DNA of 64,000 bases from Cotesia glomerata (taxonomy: Eukaryota > Arthropoda > Insecta > Hymenoptera > Braconidae). The stretch is from assembly GCF_020080835.1 (NCBI RefSeq), contig NC_058161.1, positions 744,001-808,000 of the forward strand. Reading direction: 5' to 3'. This document shows, in pieces, positions 11,479-24,619 of the stretch (the first letter of the stretch is position 1; the number at the start of each line of letters is the position of its first letter). Position numbers and translations under genes: made by a program. The notes under the pieces are model-generated. The model worked only from the letters and a program-made list of their open reading frames with translations, ran no database searches and was not told the origin of the DNA.

Positions 11479-12300
11479 TTATAAAAATCTGTTGACAAAA
11501 AATAAGAATGACAATTAAGAGTGACTTGTATTTAATGAAAAGTACTTAATAATTGTTTGGAGTAATTGATAAAAATAGTTGGGATGTCTTACAATAGAAA
11601 ATAAGTAAATAAGGTAAGTAGTAAAAGTATGACAAGTAAAAAGTGGTGTTGGTGTTAGTCTTAGAATCGGCATTGGCGTCGGCCGAGAAGGCACCGAGCG
11701 TACTTCCTGTATATTTACCGGAAGTCGCGAGTCAGAGACTCAACTCATACATACAACACTTATATCTAGTGGAGTACTCGCTACTCGACTCAAGAGTTTA
11801 CTTGGCGTTACGCTTCCTTACGCGTAGCGTATTTACCGTCGTACCGTCTCGGTCCCAGTTTGTTTCTGTTTTCTGTGCTACTACTGCTTCATAACCTCCA
11901 TACAACTTCATAATACTACAACTATTATATTATATTATTATTGTTGTTATTATTACTACTAAAAACTACACAAGTAACGAGTAACGACGTAGTTGGGTTA
12001 GCACGGCGTATATACACCCCTCGTGGCTCGTCGTACCAGCATACGAGTACAACGACAAGGCGGATGATGCCAGAGCTGAATAAGAGTTAAGATTGGGGAG
12101 GACAGTGTAGAGGAATAAAGAATAAGGAGAGTCGGTAAAGCCTCCGCTCCCAAGCGCAACCATTTCAAGGACAGCTTGCTAGTCATTTTTTTTAAATAAT
12201 ATTAAGTGCAATTTTAAATTCAGACTTGCTATTTTATTTTTGTTTTTAGGCTAGCTTTTACTTACCTGTCAAAATTGCATCGCTCAGGACTTATAATACT
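11479..12300. other. GC-richer intergenic island, no gene recognised
   Basis: 11640-11900 and 12000-12190 are markedly less AT-rich than their surroundings and have short open frames on both strands with no recognisable protein. They could be a regulatory module; that is inferred from composition only. Confidence 0.35.
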
Positions 12301-12311
12301 AAAGTTAGCCA

Positions 12312-12602
12312 TGAAAATTAAGTTAGCTGTCATCTAAAAATTTTTAGAATTTTTTTTTACTGAGAAAATCATAAAAAAAAATTTTTTTAATTTTCATTTG
12401 TAAAACTGTAAGTTCAATTTTAAAAAAATATTTTTTTGCTCTAATTTAATTTTTTGATTTTTGTTTAATTATTAAATTAGAATATTTTTAAAAAATTTCA
12501 CACAATATTTTTCCAGTTTTTTACAATTGAAAATTTTTTTTAATCATTTTTTCAGAAAAAAAAATTCTAAAAATTTTTAGATGGCTAATTTAATTTTTAT
12601 TC
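12312..12602. mobile_element. Palindromic pair of GTTAGC arms
   Basis: AAATTAAGTTAGCTGTCATCT at the left is mirrored by AGATGGCTAATTTAATTTTT at the right, giving a hairpin of two left-type arms from the GTTAGCCGAC family. Confidence 0.55.
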
Positions 12603-13739
12603 AGGATTTTGGAGGCTAGAATATTTAACAGCAGATTATTTTGTAGATTTTTATAATTATGGTGAAAAAAAATATTTTTAAAAAATTGCACTTTTAATTT
12701 TTACTTAAAATTTTTTTTAGCATTTTTAATAATAGTAAGGTCAGCTGACAGCTGTCAAATTTTTTTAGTTGTTATAAAAAATCAATTATATAAAAAAAAA
12801 ATGATTCTAAAAATTTTTTTACAATGATTTAATTATTATAAAATTCTAAAAAAATTATAAAAGCAATTTCATTATTTCAATTTTAAAATAAAATTAAAAA
12901 ATTGTCAGCTGATTTAAAATTAATTTTTTTTTTTGATTAATTTAATAATAAAAATCCAAAAAATTTGTATTAAACCTTGATGATGAGGATATGGAAGATC
13001 AGGATGAGGATGTGGATAATTTTTTATTCTGGGAAACGGTAATTTGAATATAGAGCAAAAAGTACCATTGTTGATGGATGAAAGAGCTGAATATCAAGCT
13101 TGAACCAAAGATGAATGTCGAGTACAGTGGTATAGTAATGGAAGAAAGGAAAAGGTGGTTATAGGGTGTAAGGTACCGTAGCAAGGTATAAGGTATAAGG
13201 TAAAAAGGAAAAACTTCGGTGGGTTATTCTGAGGACTGGGAAGAAGACACAAGTTGAGCGTATGGGGGCAAGTGGCGCGTGGCAATAAGTATCGGATACC
13301 GCCAGATGTTATGAGAAGAACGGCAGCTGTCCCTCCTCTTGGCATCTTGGGCACATCGATGGCGTCGCGCGAGTTGTCTCTCAAAGCTTACAGACCTAGA
13401 AGAAGAAAAAGAGGATGAATTTTATTATTTAAATTTATTCCAGAGACTGGAATTATCTTTCAGACAGTTGTAGAAATTCTATTCAGTTGAGTTTATATAA
13501 AAAATCTTAAAGATCCACGCTTTTATGATGGATGGAGGTTTCATTTGCATGGCTTTGATTTTTTGGAAAAATTTTTTATCAATTGTTACTAAATTTTGTT
13601 TGGGAATCAACAAGGTTTTCTTTTTTGGAAATATTGAATTTAATTCAATGAAATTTTGAATTTTTTATTATAAAGGGAAGAAATGAATAATTTTTTATTC
13701 AAGAAAAAATTTTTAAAATTTATGAAGAAATAGTTTTAA
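12603..13739. other. Intergenic, no gene seen
   Basis: AT-rich, with a less AT-rich patch at 12990-13420. Open frames there are short and unrecognised. Confidence 0.45.
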
Positions 13740-14134
13740 CTAGCAACCTTGCACTATGTGACTGCCGTGAATTGTGAACTATAAATAAATCAAATTTTAC
13801 TTTATTAAATAATGACTTTTGTTAAATTGCACTGTAATTTCGTAACTACTGACATTTTTAAAGATACAAGCTCATCCCGATGTTACACTCATCAAGAGTT
13901 TTCATTTGAGTACCCACATCAATTTTTCATATATTTATATATTTTATATATATGTATATATGAAAAATATATCAAAAATGCATGTGGGTACTCAAATGAA
14001 AGCTCTTGATGTGTGTAACATCAGGATGAGCTTATATCTTTAAAAACATCAATATTTAAGAAAGTACAGTCCAATTTAACAAAAGTCATTATTTAATAAA
14101 GTAAAATTTTATTTATTTATAGTTCACAAGTTAG
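13740..14134. mobile_element. Helitron-like element H5 with two 3'-type ends
   Basis: The left end is CTAGCAACCTTGCACTATGTG, the complement of the 3' terminus. The right end runs CAATTTAACAAAAGTCATTA to AGTTCACAAGTTAG followed by T, also 3'-type. One palindrome sits between, so the whole 395 bp is nearly symmetrical. Confidence 0.75.
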
Positions 14135-15950
14135 TACGATTAAAACTTTTTAAAATAAATGAATAATTCTTGGATTCTATATTTATATAAAAATAATGAG
14201 GTTGTAAAGTCTACTATAAATCAAACAATTTTTTCTAAAGACTCTAGAATTTATAATTGAATAATTAGGTTTAAAAATGCGTTCGTTAACTCCGATGTTC
14301 AATTAAATTAAGACAGTGGAGTAAAAATAGCCAGAATTGAGACCCTTTATAGATCTCGTACACAGAGAGCCGCATTTGCCCTCGACCTATGCCCACTTCC
14401 TTTAAAATCCCCTCGTATCAACTTGTATATATCTATATATATATATAAAGAGGAAGATAGTTTTATACAGCCGACATTGGATCACCCGGGCGTCAAGCTC
14501 GCGATCGCCAAGTAATCGAATCTCTGCACCTCCTTTTAGGCACCTGCCAGCAACACCCAAGACTCCCCGGCCGTCGCTGTTACTTGATAATTTACTTTTT
14601 TTATTCATATTTTATTATTTTGGATTATTTACATACATTTTTATTTTATTCTCTTCTCTAAAAAAGCTTTTTATCGCCAGGTGAGACACTTATTTACTCA
14701 TCATCAGAGTTTGCTCACCTTGCTTCCTCTCGTAAGTTTGTCAAGAACTATCTCAATTTAAATGTTTATTAACAACTACTACCAGCTGCTTCTTTATTTA
14801 TTATCTACAATAAAATATTTATATGTTATTTTCTTTTTCTATGCATTTCTTCTTATGAGATTATTTATCAACGGATTTTTATTTTTTTTATTTACTTTTA
14901 AGATTATATCTTCATAAGCTTTTAATTATTTCTTCTTTTATTATTTATATAAAAAATTTATCAATTAAATTGTATTTTCTAAAGCGAAAAAAATTTTCAA
15001 TTATAAATTTTTTATAAAAAAATTAAAGAAGAAATAATTTAATTAATAAAATAAAATATTATTGTAATTTTTTAATTATTTCTTCTTTTATTATTTATGT
15101 AAAAAATTTATCAATTAAATTGTATTTTATAAAGTGAAAAAAATTTTAATTAAAGATTTTTTATAAAAAAATTAAAGAAGAAATAATATAATCAATAAAA
15201 TAAAATATTATTGTAATTTTTTAATGTGAAAGTTTATATATAAAAAAATATATAAACAGCCACGTGCCATTTGCACAAAGAGTGAGCAAATAATGATGAT
15301 GATGATGATAATGATGTCTAAGATGTACATTGTAAATATACGTCCGCTGCAGAAGGCAGCACATATATTGAGATCTGCTGGCAGCATCCGTCAGACTGTC
15401 AAGCCCGCGACCATCTGTTGCTTTTTCAGCCATTTATTCATCCTACTTATTCAAAACTATCGATGGTAGCCTAAAAATAACCCAGGCACCCTGAAGCGGC
15501 CCCGATATATCGCCCAGAGTATCTAGCAATTCCAAAATTCCAATACTACATACCGCTTAGAATCAGTCTGGCATTAATTGTATTGAATATCCCCAGAGTA
15601 ACAAGAGCTCTGGCACGTGTCTCGTGTAAATTCGGGAATACTTTCCGCATAAATAAACACCGTACATGTACAGAATACCCACCGACTGGTGAATATATAT
15701 ATATACTGTCCAGGCGGGTAATGTGGATGCTGGATGATGAGGCAGGTGGCGAGGTGGTATTTCATTTCGTGCACATTAAACGCCAGACGGTGTCGTGTGT
15801 AGCAAACTGGTGCATGCAGCATTTGTCCTCCGAGTCATCTTTGGCGAAATTGCTCCAGTCTCTTCTCTGGCGATTCAGTACGGTAGTTTTTATTTCGACC
15901 TAAAAAATTTATAAATAATTATTATAATGACATCAAAATTAATATTAAAA
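14135..15950. other. Intergenic, no gene seen
   Basis: Mixed AT-rich DNA containing a tandem duplication (listed separately) and less AT-rich patches at 14340-14590 and 15250-15900. No frame resembles a known protein. Confidence 0.45.
14921..15222. repeat. Tandem duplication, about 148 bp period
   Basis: The block with ATTTCTTCTTTTATTATTTA at about 14927 recurs at about 15075. Within each copy the start AATTATTTCTTCTTT is mirrored by AAAGAAGAAATAATT near the end, so each unit is also a weak foldback. Confidence 0.8.
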
Positions 15951-16842
15951 TGACTTTAGTTAAATTGCTCTGTACTTTTTTAACTATTGACGTTTTTAAA
16001 GATATAAGCTTATCCCGATGTTATACTCATCAAGAGCTTTCATTTGAGTACCCACATGCATTTTTTATATATTTTATGTACAAATATATAAAATATATGA
16101 AAAATTGATATGGGTACTCCAATGAAAGCTCTCGATGAGTGTAACATCAAGATGAGCTTATGTCTTTAAAAATGTCAATAGTTCACAAGATGCAAGGTCA
16201 TTTCTTAATTATTGACATTTTTCAAAATATAAACTCATTTTGATGTTACACTTATCAAGAGCTTTCATTCAAGTACCCACATGCATTTTTGATATATTTT
16301 TTATATATTTATGTATATAATATATATATAAATATATAAAATATATGAAAAATTGATGTGGGTACTCAAATGAAAGGTCTTGATGAATGTAACACCAAGA
16401 TGAGCTTATATCTTTGAAAATGTCAATAGTTCACAAAATACAAGGTCATTTCTTAATTATTGACATTTTTCAAGATATAAACTCATTTTAATATTACACT
16501 CATTAAGAGCTTTCATTTGAGTACCCACATGCATTTTTTATATATTTTTCATATATACGTATATATAATATATATAAATATATGAAAAATTGATGTGGGT
16601 ACTCAAATGAAAGCTCTTGATGAGTGTAACACTGGGATGAGCTTATATCTTTAAAAATGTCAATATTTCACAAGATATAAGGTCATTTTTTAATCATGTA
16701 TCTGAAGGTAGTGCATTTTCTAATGCAGCCCAAATACTTATCATAATAAATTTCGGTGAGAATGAAACCTTGAAAAGGCACAAATTCAAATCAAGACCTT
16801 TGCAATGACTCAAAATTTTTCTTATTTTCTCAATAATATAGA
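15951..16842 (-). mobile_element. Helitron-like element H6 (three palindromes)
   Basis: Reverse orientation. The right end is CTCAATAATATAGA, the complement of the family 5' end, preceded by the conserved 5' segment (AATGCAGCCCAAATACTTAT). The left side has TGACTTTAGTTAAATTGCTC but no CTAG. It carries three palindromes in tandem. Confidence 0.8.
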
Positions 16843-18029
16843 TATTATTATCTATTTTATTAATTTTACTAATATACTTAGAATATATTATTAAAAAAAT
16901 TCTTAAATATCTGCTAATTTTACTATCATAAAAATTTTTAGGCCTGGCAATTTTATTATCAAGAAAAAATTGGCAAAAACTTTAACAGATAATTATTTTC
17001 TGATAAAGTGAAAGTCGCATTCGTTCCATCTGCTAATAAATGCATGCTTAAAACCTTTTTTTATTATTAAGAGATGAAATTTTCCTGATAGTAGCCATCA
17101 GCTTCAGCTTCTCGGATATCTTAGAAGATCAATTAAAGTACATGTAATTTATAGGTGCAGCCGGAGCGCCTCGGTATATTTATCAGTGAGATAATAAATG
17201 TGTCCTGGAGATTTATAGTTTAAGATAAGCCTAGCCTAAAAACTAAAAGCTAAAAAATAAAGATGTGATGAAAATAATAGTTGATATTCAGAAGAATAAG
17301 AAAAGAAGAATAAAAGTTTGGAAATGGGTGGATGAGAGAAGGGGCAGATGGCATTGCAGCCAAGTGGCAGCGGGCACGCGCCAACAACTGAGCTCTACTC
17401 GGAACATCTGCCGTTACTTGGCAGCAGCTTATCCACGTAGCATGCACGAGGAGTTACAGTACCGAGTAAAGTTGTACGCTGCTCCAAACGAGGGAAAGAG
17501 AGGAAGAAAAGGAACCACCGACTCATCCAGTTCCAGTTTCTTACTCGGTGCTCGAGTCACTGTTTTTTACTTCTTTCTCCCTCTCGGCTCTGCTCTGCTC
17601 AGCGTCCCAGCCACCTTTGTGAGTTTCAGCAGAGCAGATCAACTCCCACCAGCCACTAAATTTTCCCAGATGTCAATTTCTCGACATCTTTTATTTCATT
17701 TATTTCCTAATACCTTTTTTATATTCATTCTTTCTTAAATCATTTCAATCCTGTTATTGTACTCAACGTTTATTGTTGTTGTTGTTATATTTTTTTTTAT
17801 TATATAACAAGAGATGCATTTTTTTCCTGGAGCGTTTCAGTCATTTATTTTCACATTTAAAATACATTTCCCTTTTTTCAAATGTCCGGTCTAATATCAA
17901 GAGGTCACTTTTAAATGTTTCGTATCCGTCAAATTTATTTCTATTTAGTTGATTGAATCTGCTGGTGACAGATTTGATCATCAGAATCTCAGGTTGACAA
18001 TTTTATTTATTTCCTAAAATAAAAAATAA
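16843..18029. other. Intergenic with GC-richer island at 17330-17740
   Basis: The island has open frames on both strands, the longest 157 codons from 17265. The translation is basic then hydrophobic, with no recognisable domain. I do not call it a gene. Confidence 0.35.
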
Positions 18030-18689
18030 ATTTATTGTCAAAGTTATACTCTAGCAAAATTAGACGAGCATATTACACCATTTAGGCGTGAGCTTGGATG
18101 GCTATCCATAAGTAAATGTCGAATCTATTTCTTAGCATGTTACTTTTATAAACTGTTAAGCATAGGCAAACCTCTTTACTTGCGTGAGTTATTTATTGAA
18201 GACTTAGATACTAGACGCTCTGAAAGACTGGCAGCAAAAAGGAATTTTATAAATTTTAAAGTACCAAATTTTACCTCGACTGTTTATGAATCTTCTTTTG
18301 TTGTTAGCTGCATTCGTCTTTGGGAAGAGTTGTCAGAGGATCTAGTCAAAGCGCCTAGTATTGATATTTTTAAGAATAAAATCTTTCATTATCTCTTCGA
18401 ACTTGATATTTAAAAATTGTCTGTTAAATTCAGTTAAATCATTAAAAACTATGTAATCAAACAAAAATGTTACTTAAATCTTAAGTTATTCTTCAATCTG
18501 TATTGTTAAATTATATTCTTCTTTTACTCTGTCAAAATATACATTAAGTTAAGTATTTATTAAGTTATAAAATATCGTTAAATTAAGCATCAAATATGTA
18601 AAATATTTTAATATAATGTAAACTTTTCTTTTGCCATCTGGCCAGTTAAGGCTTTGGCATAAATAAATATATCTATCTATCTATCTAGC
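18030..18689 (+). pseudogene. LINE (non-LTR retrotransposon) 3' fragment
   Basis: An open frame from about 18033 to a TAA at 18411-18413 encodes the C-terminal end of a reverse-transcriptase ORF: HITPFRRELGWLSISKCRIY, a YKLL..GKPLYLRELF block, and SFVVSCIRLWEEL near the end. This order is standard for the tail of insect non-LTR retrotransposon ORF2. The fragment is 5'-truncated, as usual for such insertions, and ends in a short (ATCT)n tail near 18668-18689. The polymerase core is absent, so it is inactive. The clade cannot be fixed from this piece. Confidence 0.8.
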
Positions 18690-18734
18690 AAAATTATTAA
18701 TTATAATATTATAATTTTTATAAAAAATAAAATA

Positions 18735-18947
18735 ACAGTAAAGTTAGCCGACCTATTTAATCTTTTGATTATTTTTCATTTATTAAATTATAACTAAAAA
18801 ATATTTTTAAAAAATTGCACTTATAGGTTTTCAAGTTTTTTACAAATGAAAATTTTTTTTTCTTTCTTTGTAATAAATTTTTTTAATAGAAAAAAAATTA
18901 TTAAAATTTTTAGATGTCGGCTAACTTAATTTTCATAAAAATAAATT
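18735..18947 (-). mobile_element. AT-rich GTTAGCCGAC element
   Basis: The left end AGTAAAGTTAGCCGACCTAT and the right end TAGATGTCGGCTAACTTAAT are inverted complements. It is a reverse copy of the family seen at 11292 and 38677. Confidence 0.6.
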
Positions 18948-21138
18948 AGGATTAAAAAATGTTTTAAAAAATTCCACTTTCAATTTTCACATTGAAATTT
19001 TTTAATTAAATTTTCTTTTCATAGTAATTCAATTGCAATAAAATTATTAAAAAATTTCTGTCAGTTAATTTAGTTAATTTCAGTGTCATATAAAATTATA
19101 TTAAATAAATTAAAGGTTCATTATACTGGTTAGCTAAAAGCTGTCAATTCTTTTAATTTTTATAATCAATTTTAATAAAAAAAATACTTAAAAAAATTTT
19201 CACTAATAATTTTGAAAATTAATGTAACATATATTTAATAAGTTAAAAAATTGTATAACAAATAAATTATGTCAAAAAAATTGATATCTGGAAATTTAAA
19301 AAACAAATAAAAAATGCAATTTTTTAAAGATAATTTTTTGGAACAAATATTTTTGTTAAATAAAATTAAATATTGTTACTGCTAACTTGAATATTACCTT
19401 TTCATTTTCACTTGACAATTTTTTTTATAATTATTAAAATTATTATTAATTATTAAGAAAAAATCAAATTTAAGTAAAAATTAATCAATAATTTTTATAA
19501 AAGTCTTATCAAAATTATAGTTGTTATAAAATATAAATTAAAATATGTATTACAGAATTTAAAAATGTTCAATCGGAGTATCGAACGAACTATCGCATAA
19601 AAATAAATAAACATAACACTGAAGTTAGCTAACAGCTGTAAATTAAAAAAAATTTTACAACAAATCAATTGCAATAATAAAAATACTTTTAAAAATTGCC
19701 ACTAATAATTAAATTACTTTAAAATTCTAAAAAAATTCCTGTCAACTTCAGTTTCATAAATAAACAATTTGAGAAGATTACCTATTAATTAAAAAAAAAT
19801 AAATCATTAGTTAAAAATTAATTAATAAAATTAAAATTAAATAATTAATGAAAATTAAATTACAACTGAGAATTTTTATAATTTTTTTTAATGAAAAAAT
19901 TATTATAAAAAAATTTCACATGTAGAAATTTTTAAAAATTATCCGTGCAATTTTTTTAAAGTATTTTTTCACTTATAATTTAATTAATAAAAAATTTTTG
20001 AACGTCGGCTAATTTTAATATCATAAAATCATACTCTATTTTTATTTCTATAAAAGGTTCCTTAAAAAAAAAGTACTATCGTAAATCCTGTACGAATCCT
20101 TACTGAATTGAACCTTAAGGTCTTCTATAAAATAATGCAGATTAATATACAAACGATGAAAAAAAACTAAGGAATCAGATTTCGTGTAGAAACGCGTGCA
20201 ACCATGCATATATTTGCTTCCTTCCTCCCCCTCCTCCTCTAACAGCATAGCACGTAATGCACTGTACGTCCATTACTTGCAGGCATTATTTCCACGATAA
20301 AAAAATCCTCTGGAGAATTAAATGTACGTACAAATAAAAGATTGCTTTATTTTGGATTGCCGAAACTGGTAAGGACAATGGGTAATCTCTTACATGTGCT
20401 GGTCATACTGCCCACAGCTCGTGTCCCATAGGGGCACAGCATACCTGGCGAAAAAAATCCTACAGGCTGTACTGGGTTCAACAGGGAAATTCCAGACGTA
20501 AATAATACGAAAAGCGCTTCATCAGCGTACAATAAATTCCAGATGTTTTTGGACCTTGGAAGGTTGTTTTTATGACGGGTACATCTGGTTTCCAGGCTTC
20601 CGATTATTTTTTGGATTTTCCTCAGATATGAAAGGTGCTCTGTAAATCATACTCTTAAGACCTTCCAGCTTATATATATATTATATTAGCCTGTAGGTAT
20701 ATATCTCTACCTACACATGTCTATTTTCAATGAAAAAATATTTTTAAAATAATTATTTTTTTTCTTTCTTCGACTTATATTGTTTTAATGAGGACGATAA
20801 CGGGTCCTATACTCGGCAGGTGTATGACAACGTAAAATATAAGTAAATTGAGTAGCATTATAGAATGAAAAAGAGAAAGAGTTTATATAAATACACGAGC
20901 TAAGTGCTTCTATATTATATATAAACTTAAAATATTTTTTATTATTTAATCACCGAATAAACTTATCTCTTCTTTTAACTATTTATAAATATTAAAATAT
21001 TATATTACCTTATTTTTTTTTTCTCACCAATTATTTATCCCAGTGACCTTAATTGCGTGATAATAACTTTAAGTACAATTATTGATATTTTTTGCAGTTA
21101 ATTCTGAAAAAAAATAATAAAATTAGGTGAAATCATTA
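18948..21138. other. AT-rich repeat debris and plain intergenic DNA
   Basis: 18948-20030 is very AT-rich and contains degenerate GTTAGC-family pieces (for example AAGTTAGCTAACAGCTGTAA near 19623 and CGTCGGCTAATTTTAATA near 20003). 20050-20700 is less AT-rich; a 61-codon minus frame at 20347-20532 has a protein-like composition but is not recognised. Confidence 0.4.
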
Positions 21139-22076
21139 ATCTATATTATTAAGAGAATAAGAAAAATTTTTTGTTCAGTGTATTTATATGATAAAATGGG
21201 TTTGTTGGTTAAATTTGGTATCGTTGGAAAAGTCTTGAGCTGGAGTTGTGCCTTTTTAAGGTTTCATATCATTCTCTCCAATAGTCAATTTATGATGATA
21301 AGTATTTAGGCTGCATTCGAAAATGCTCTATATCTCTAGATACTTAATTAAGAAATGACCTTGTATCTCGTGAACTATTGACATTTTTAAAGATATAAGC
21401 TCATCCTGATGCTACACTCATCGAGACCTTTCATTTGAGCACCCACATCAATTTTTCATATATTTTATATATTTATATATATGTATATATGAAAAATATA
21501 TCAAAAATGCATGTGGGTATCCAAATGAAAGCTCTTGATGAGTGTAACATCGAAATGAGCTTATATCTTTAAAAACGTCAATAGTTAAAAAAGTACAGTG
21601 CAATTTAACAAAAATAATTAAGAAATGATCTTGTATCTTGTGAACTATTGACATTTTTAAAGATATAAGCTCATCCCGACATTACACTCATCGAGACCTT
21701 TCATTTGAACACCCACATCAATTTTTCATATATTTTATATATTTATATATATATTATATATATGCATATATGAAAAATATAGCAAAAATGCATGTGGGTA
21801 CTCAAATGAAAGCTCTTGATGAGTGTAATATCAGAATGAGCTTATATCCTTAAAATATATATTATATATAAGTATATATATGAAAAATATATGAAAAGTT
21901 GATGTGGGTACTCAAATGAAAGCTCTTAATGAGTGTAACATCAGGATGAGCTTATATCTTTAAAAAGATTAATATTTAACAACGTACAGTGCAATTTAAC
22001 AAAAGTTATTATTTAATAAAGCAAAATTTTATTTATTTATAGTTCACAAGCTACAAAGTGACTGTAAGGTTGCTAG
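21139..22076 (+). mobile_element. Helitron-like element H7, best full-length copy
   Basis: The 5' end TCTATATTATTAAGAGAATA follows an A (AATTAA|TCTATATT). The 3' end is GTGACTGTAAGGTTGCTAG followed by T. TC start, CTAG end and insertion between A and T are the hallmarks of Helitrons. It contains two full palindromes and one half unit joined at the loop, plus the 5' segment with TTTAGGCTGCATTCGAAAAT. It has no Rep/helicase gene and is non-autonomous. Confidence 0.82.
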
Positions 22077-23699
22077 TAAATTATTAATACTGAGTTAAAA
22101 TTTAATTATGTTAGTTTACGAAAAAATAACATTCCATAGTTGGGAAAAGCACTTTTAGTGATGCAATAGGCGCTGATTTTGTAGGAAGAAATGTTAATTA
22201 TTTAAATTTATATTTACCTAACACTATTTTAGTGTTTCAAAGTAAATAAAGCCAAAAAAATATCTAAGCGTAATAAAAAAAAACTGATGAGAATTTTTAT
22301 GAAGGTAATAAATTTTCATTAACACTAAAAATTTTTCTCATTCACCGTAGAAAGATTATAGAGTTATAAAATTAAGTAGAATAAAAAGTAATTGATAAAA
22401 GGAATCACCAAACTCGGTTGGAATTTAAGATAAACGCGCAATAATTAGTCACTGAGCTTATAATTCCTCTAATTAACCAGCAGCAGTCAAGCTAATCTAT
22501 TTTCTAAATAAATTTCTCTATTTCCACTAACACATTTACATATACTTAATTATTTTTTAATAACCGTTGTACTTGAGCGTAATTATGCTGGTATGTTTCC
22601 TTAACTTGGTAAATATTTAATTTATAACCAGCAGAAACTCTTATTGCAATAATAATATATATATATTCTGTATGTTTATTTTTTACGTAAGGAAAATTTC
22701 CAACACAAAACATCTGCCGTATTTTTTATTTTTCTTACGAAGCCATGCATTTAAATAATAAAGGAAGTTTTAAGTAAAAATACTTACTATAGTCTTCGCT
22801 ATTAGCTATTACAGCTAAATTATCAGCCGTAAAATAACCAAATAAAAGCTTCGGTAGTTATTTGTTAATTAACCAAAAATCGAATCGTCGAGTATATAAT
22901 TTTTTTTCTTTCCTTAAAAATAAATCGCGCTAAAATTATATATATTTCCACGTGTAAATAATTTTTAAGGCTAGTTGTATGAGACAGATGGTAAGAGAAA
23001 GAAAGAACGAGAGAGTGCGACCAGGTCATGATTCAAAAGGTTGTTCTTCCATCATTTTGGGGTGTCTCGCAGCTGTTGTTCCTTTTTACCTTCCCTTGTC
23101 TTGTTTTCTTTTATTTTCTTTTCTTTACCTTTGCCAGGATGAGTCCTCATGTCCTGAAGGTAAAGACGACGATTCTTCACTGATTTTTTTTACAACATAT
23201 GCCGAGTATATTTTTATTATATAAAAATTGTTATCCGTACCTGGATTATGTTTACATCTCCATATTTTTTTAAGAGATTTCATTCCAGTGTGTAACAGTG
23301 GACAAATATAACAGTTGGGCAAATATAAACATCAAACTTGGATCACAGATTTTGTTCTTCTCGCGCAATCAATAAAAATTAAAAAAAATAATTGAATAAT
23401 TTAACATGCCGGCGAAGAACAGAAAAGCTACTCGACTCGACATATAACACCGAAGATGTCAGAGTAGAAGAGCGTCAGATGGATGTATCAGCAGCAGGAA
23501 CAGCAGCCGTACCAGAAGGGCAATAACAATCTGTTATTGCTTTTGCGGCTTCTGTTTCTTACTTCTCATTTCTTAAGATCCGTAGCTACTTCATTTTTGT
23601 GGTTGTTACACATTTGAGAATTCAGTCTTCAAAATGCACCATAAAAATAAGACCATTAATTAAACATTAAGCATACTTAACTTAAAATATGCTGACGTG
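22077..23699. other. Intergenic, no gene seen
   Basis: Mostly AT-rich. A less AT-rich patch at 22970-23600 has short unrecognised frames on both strands. Confidence 0.45.
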
Positions 23700-23778
23700 A
23701 CGCTTTTAGTTTTTCAGTTAGGAAAAGACTAGTAACTACCTTGATTTTTTCAGTATTCGAGTATTGTGCAGTAGTGTA

Positions 23779-23997
23779 CACTGATAGAAGGATTTGTTTA
23801 TAGTTAAAAATATTTGTTAATATTTAGCCATTTTTTAGTCCTTAACAAATATTTCTTAGTATTAAATAGTTATTAAATACAAACAAATAATTTTAAATAC
23901 TAAGAAATATTTGTTTAATACTAAAAGTCATCTCTAATAAATGATTTGTTAACTATTAACAAGTATTATTTAATACAAATAAATACTTCTATCAGTG
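23779..23997. mobile_element. TA-flanked MITE copy M1 (CACTGATAGAAGG ends)
   Basis: Starts CACTGATAGAAGGATTTG after TA and ends ACTTCTATCAGTG before TA. Terminal inverted repeats with a TA duplication suggest a Tc1/mariner-type MITE. It is AT-rich and non-coding. Confidence 0.85.
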
Positions 23998-24130
23998 TAT
24001 ACATGTACAGTTCTCGTCCATATTCAAAATATTTAAAGAACTTAATCTTGGAAATTTGGATAATAAATGAAGATGTTAAATTATAAGAATTTGCAACGTT
24101 TTGCTAATTTATTTCAGCTTCATCAGGCTA

Positions 24131-24309
24131 ATATTTCTTAGTATTTAAAAAGATTTATTAATATTTAGTAAATGAATATCAGATTTATTAAATACAAACA
24201 AATTTTTTTAAATACTAAGAAATATTTGTTTAATACTAAAAAGTGGTGTCTAGTAAATGATTTGTTAGTAACAATTATTTTTGAATACAAATAAATCTTT
24301 CTATCAGTG
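24131..24309. mobile_element. MITE copy M2, left end lost
   Basis: The interior matches M1 (TAAATACTAAGAAATATTTG) and the right end is TCTTTCTATCAGTG. The left terminus is missing or degraded. Confidence 0.7.
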
Positions 24310-24619
24310 AAGACTTAATTACTAAATTAATTAATAATAATTTAATGTCTTTATTTATTGTCCAAATTCCCAAGATTAAGTTATTTAAATATTGTAAACA
24401 ATATTTTCAGATGTTTAATTTATAAAGCGCTTTATTTAGAACAAAAGCCACTTATTGGGAATAATTTGCAAATATGTGAGTCTAGGCCCCGCAGGGGTGA
24501 TGAACGGAATGATTTGCTTGTTGTACCAGGTTGTCACAGTACCAAATATGACAAATCTTTTTTAGTAAGTGCGATTAAAGTATGGAATCGGTTACCTTCA
24601 TACTGCACCTCACAACCTA

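Noticed and set aside
13812..14009. Small frames with recurrent SSRCYTHQELSFEYPHAF-like translation, here and at 7119, 21448, 28074, 31580, 31991, 59886 and 61722
   Set aside because: They are translations of the Helitron palindrome arms, in both orientations, and simply reflect repeat identity.
17265..17738. 157-codon plus-strand frame
   Set aside because: No recognisable domain, and open frames also occur on the opposite strand.
20347..20532. 61-codon minus-strand frame with protein-like composition
   Set aside because: Too short, no recognised family, no supporting splice sites.
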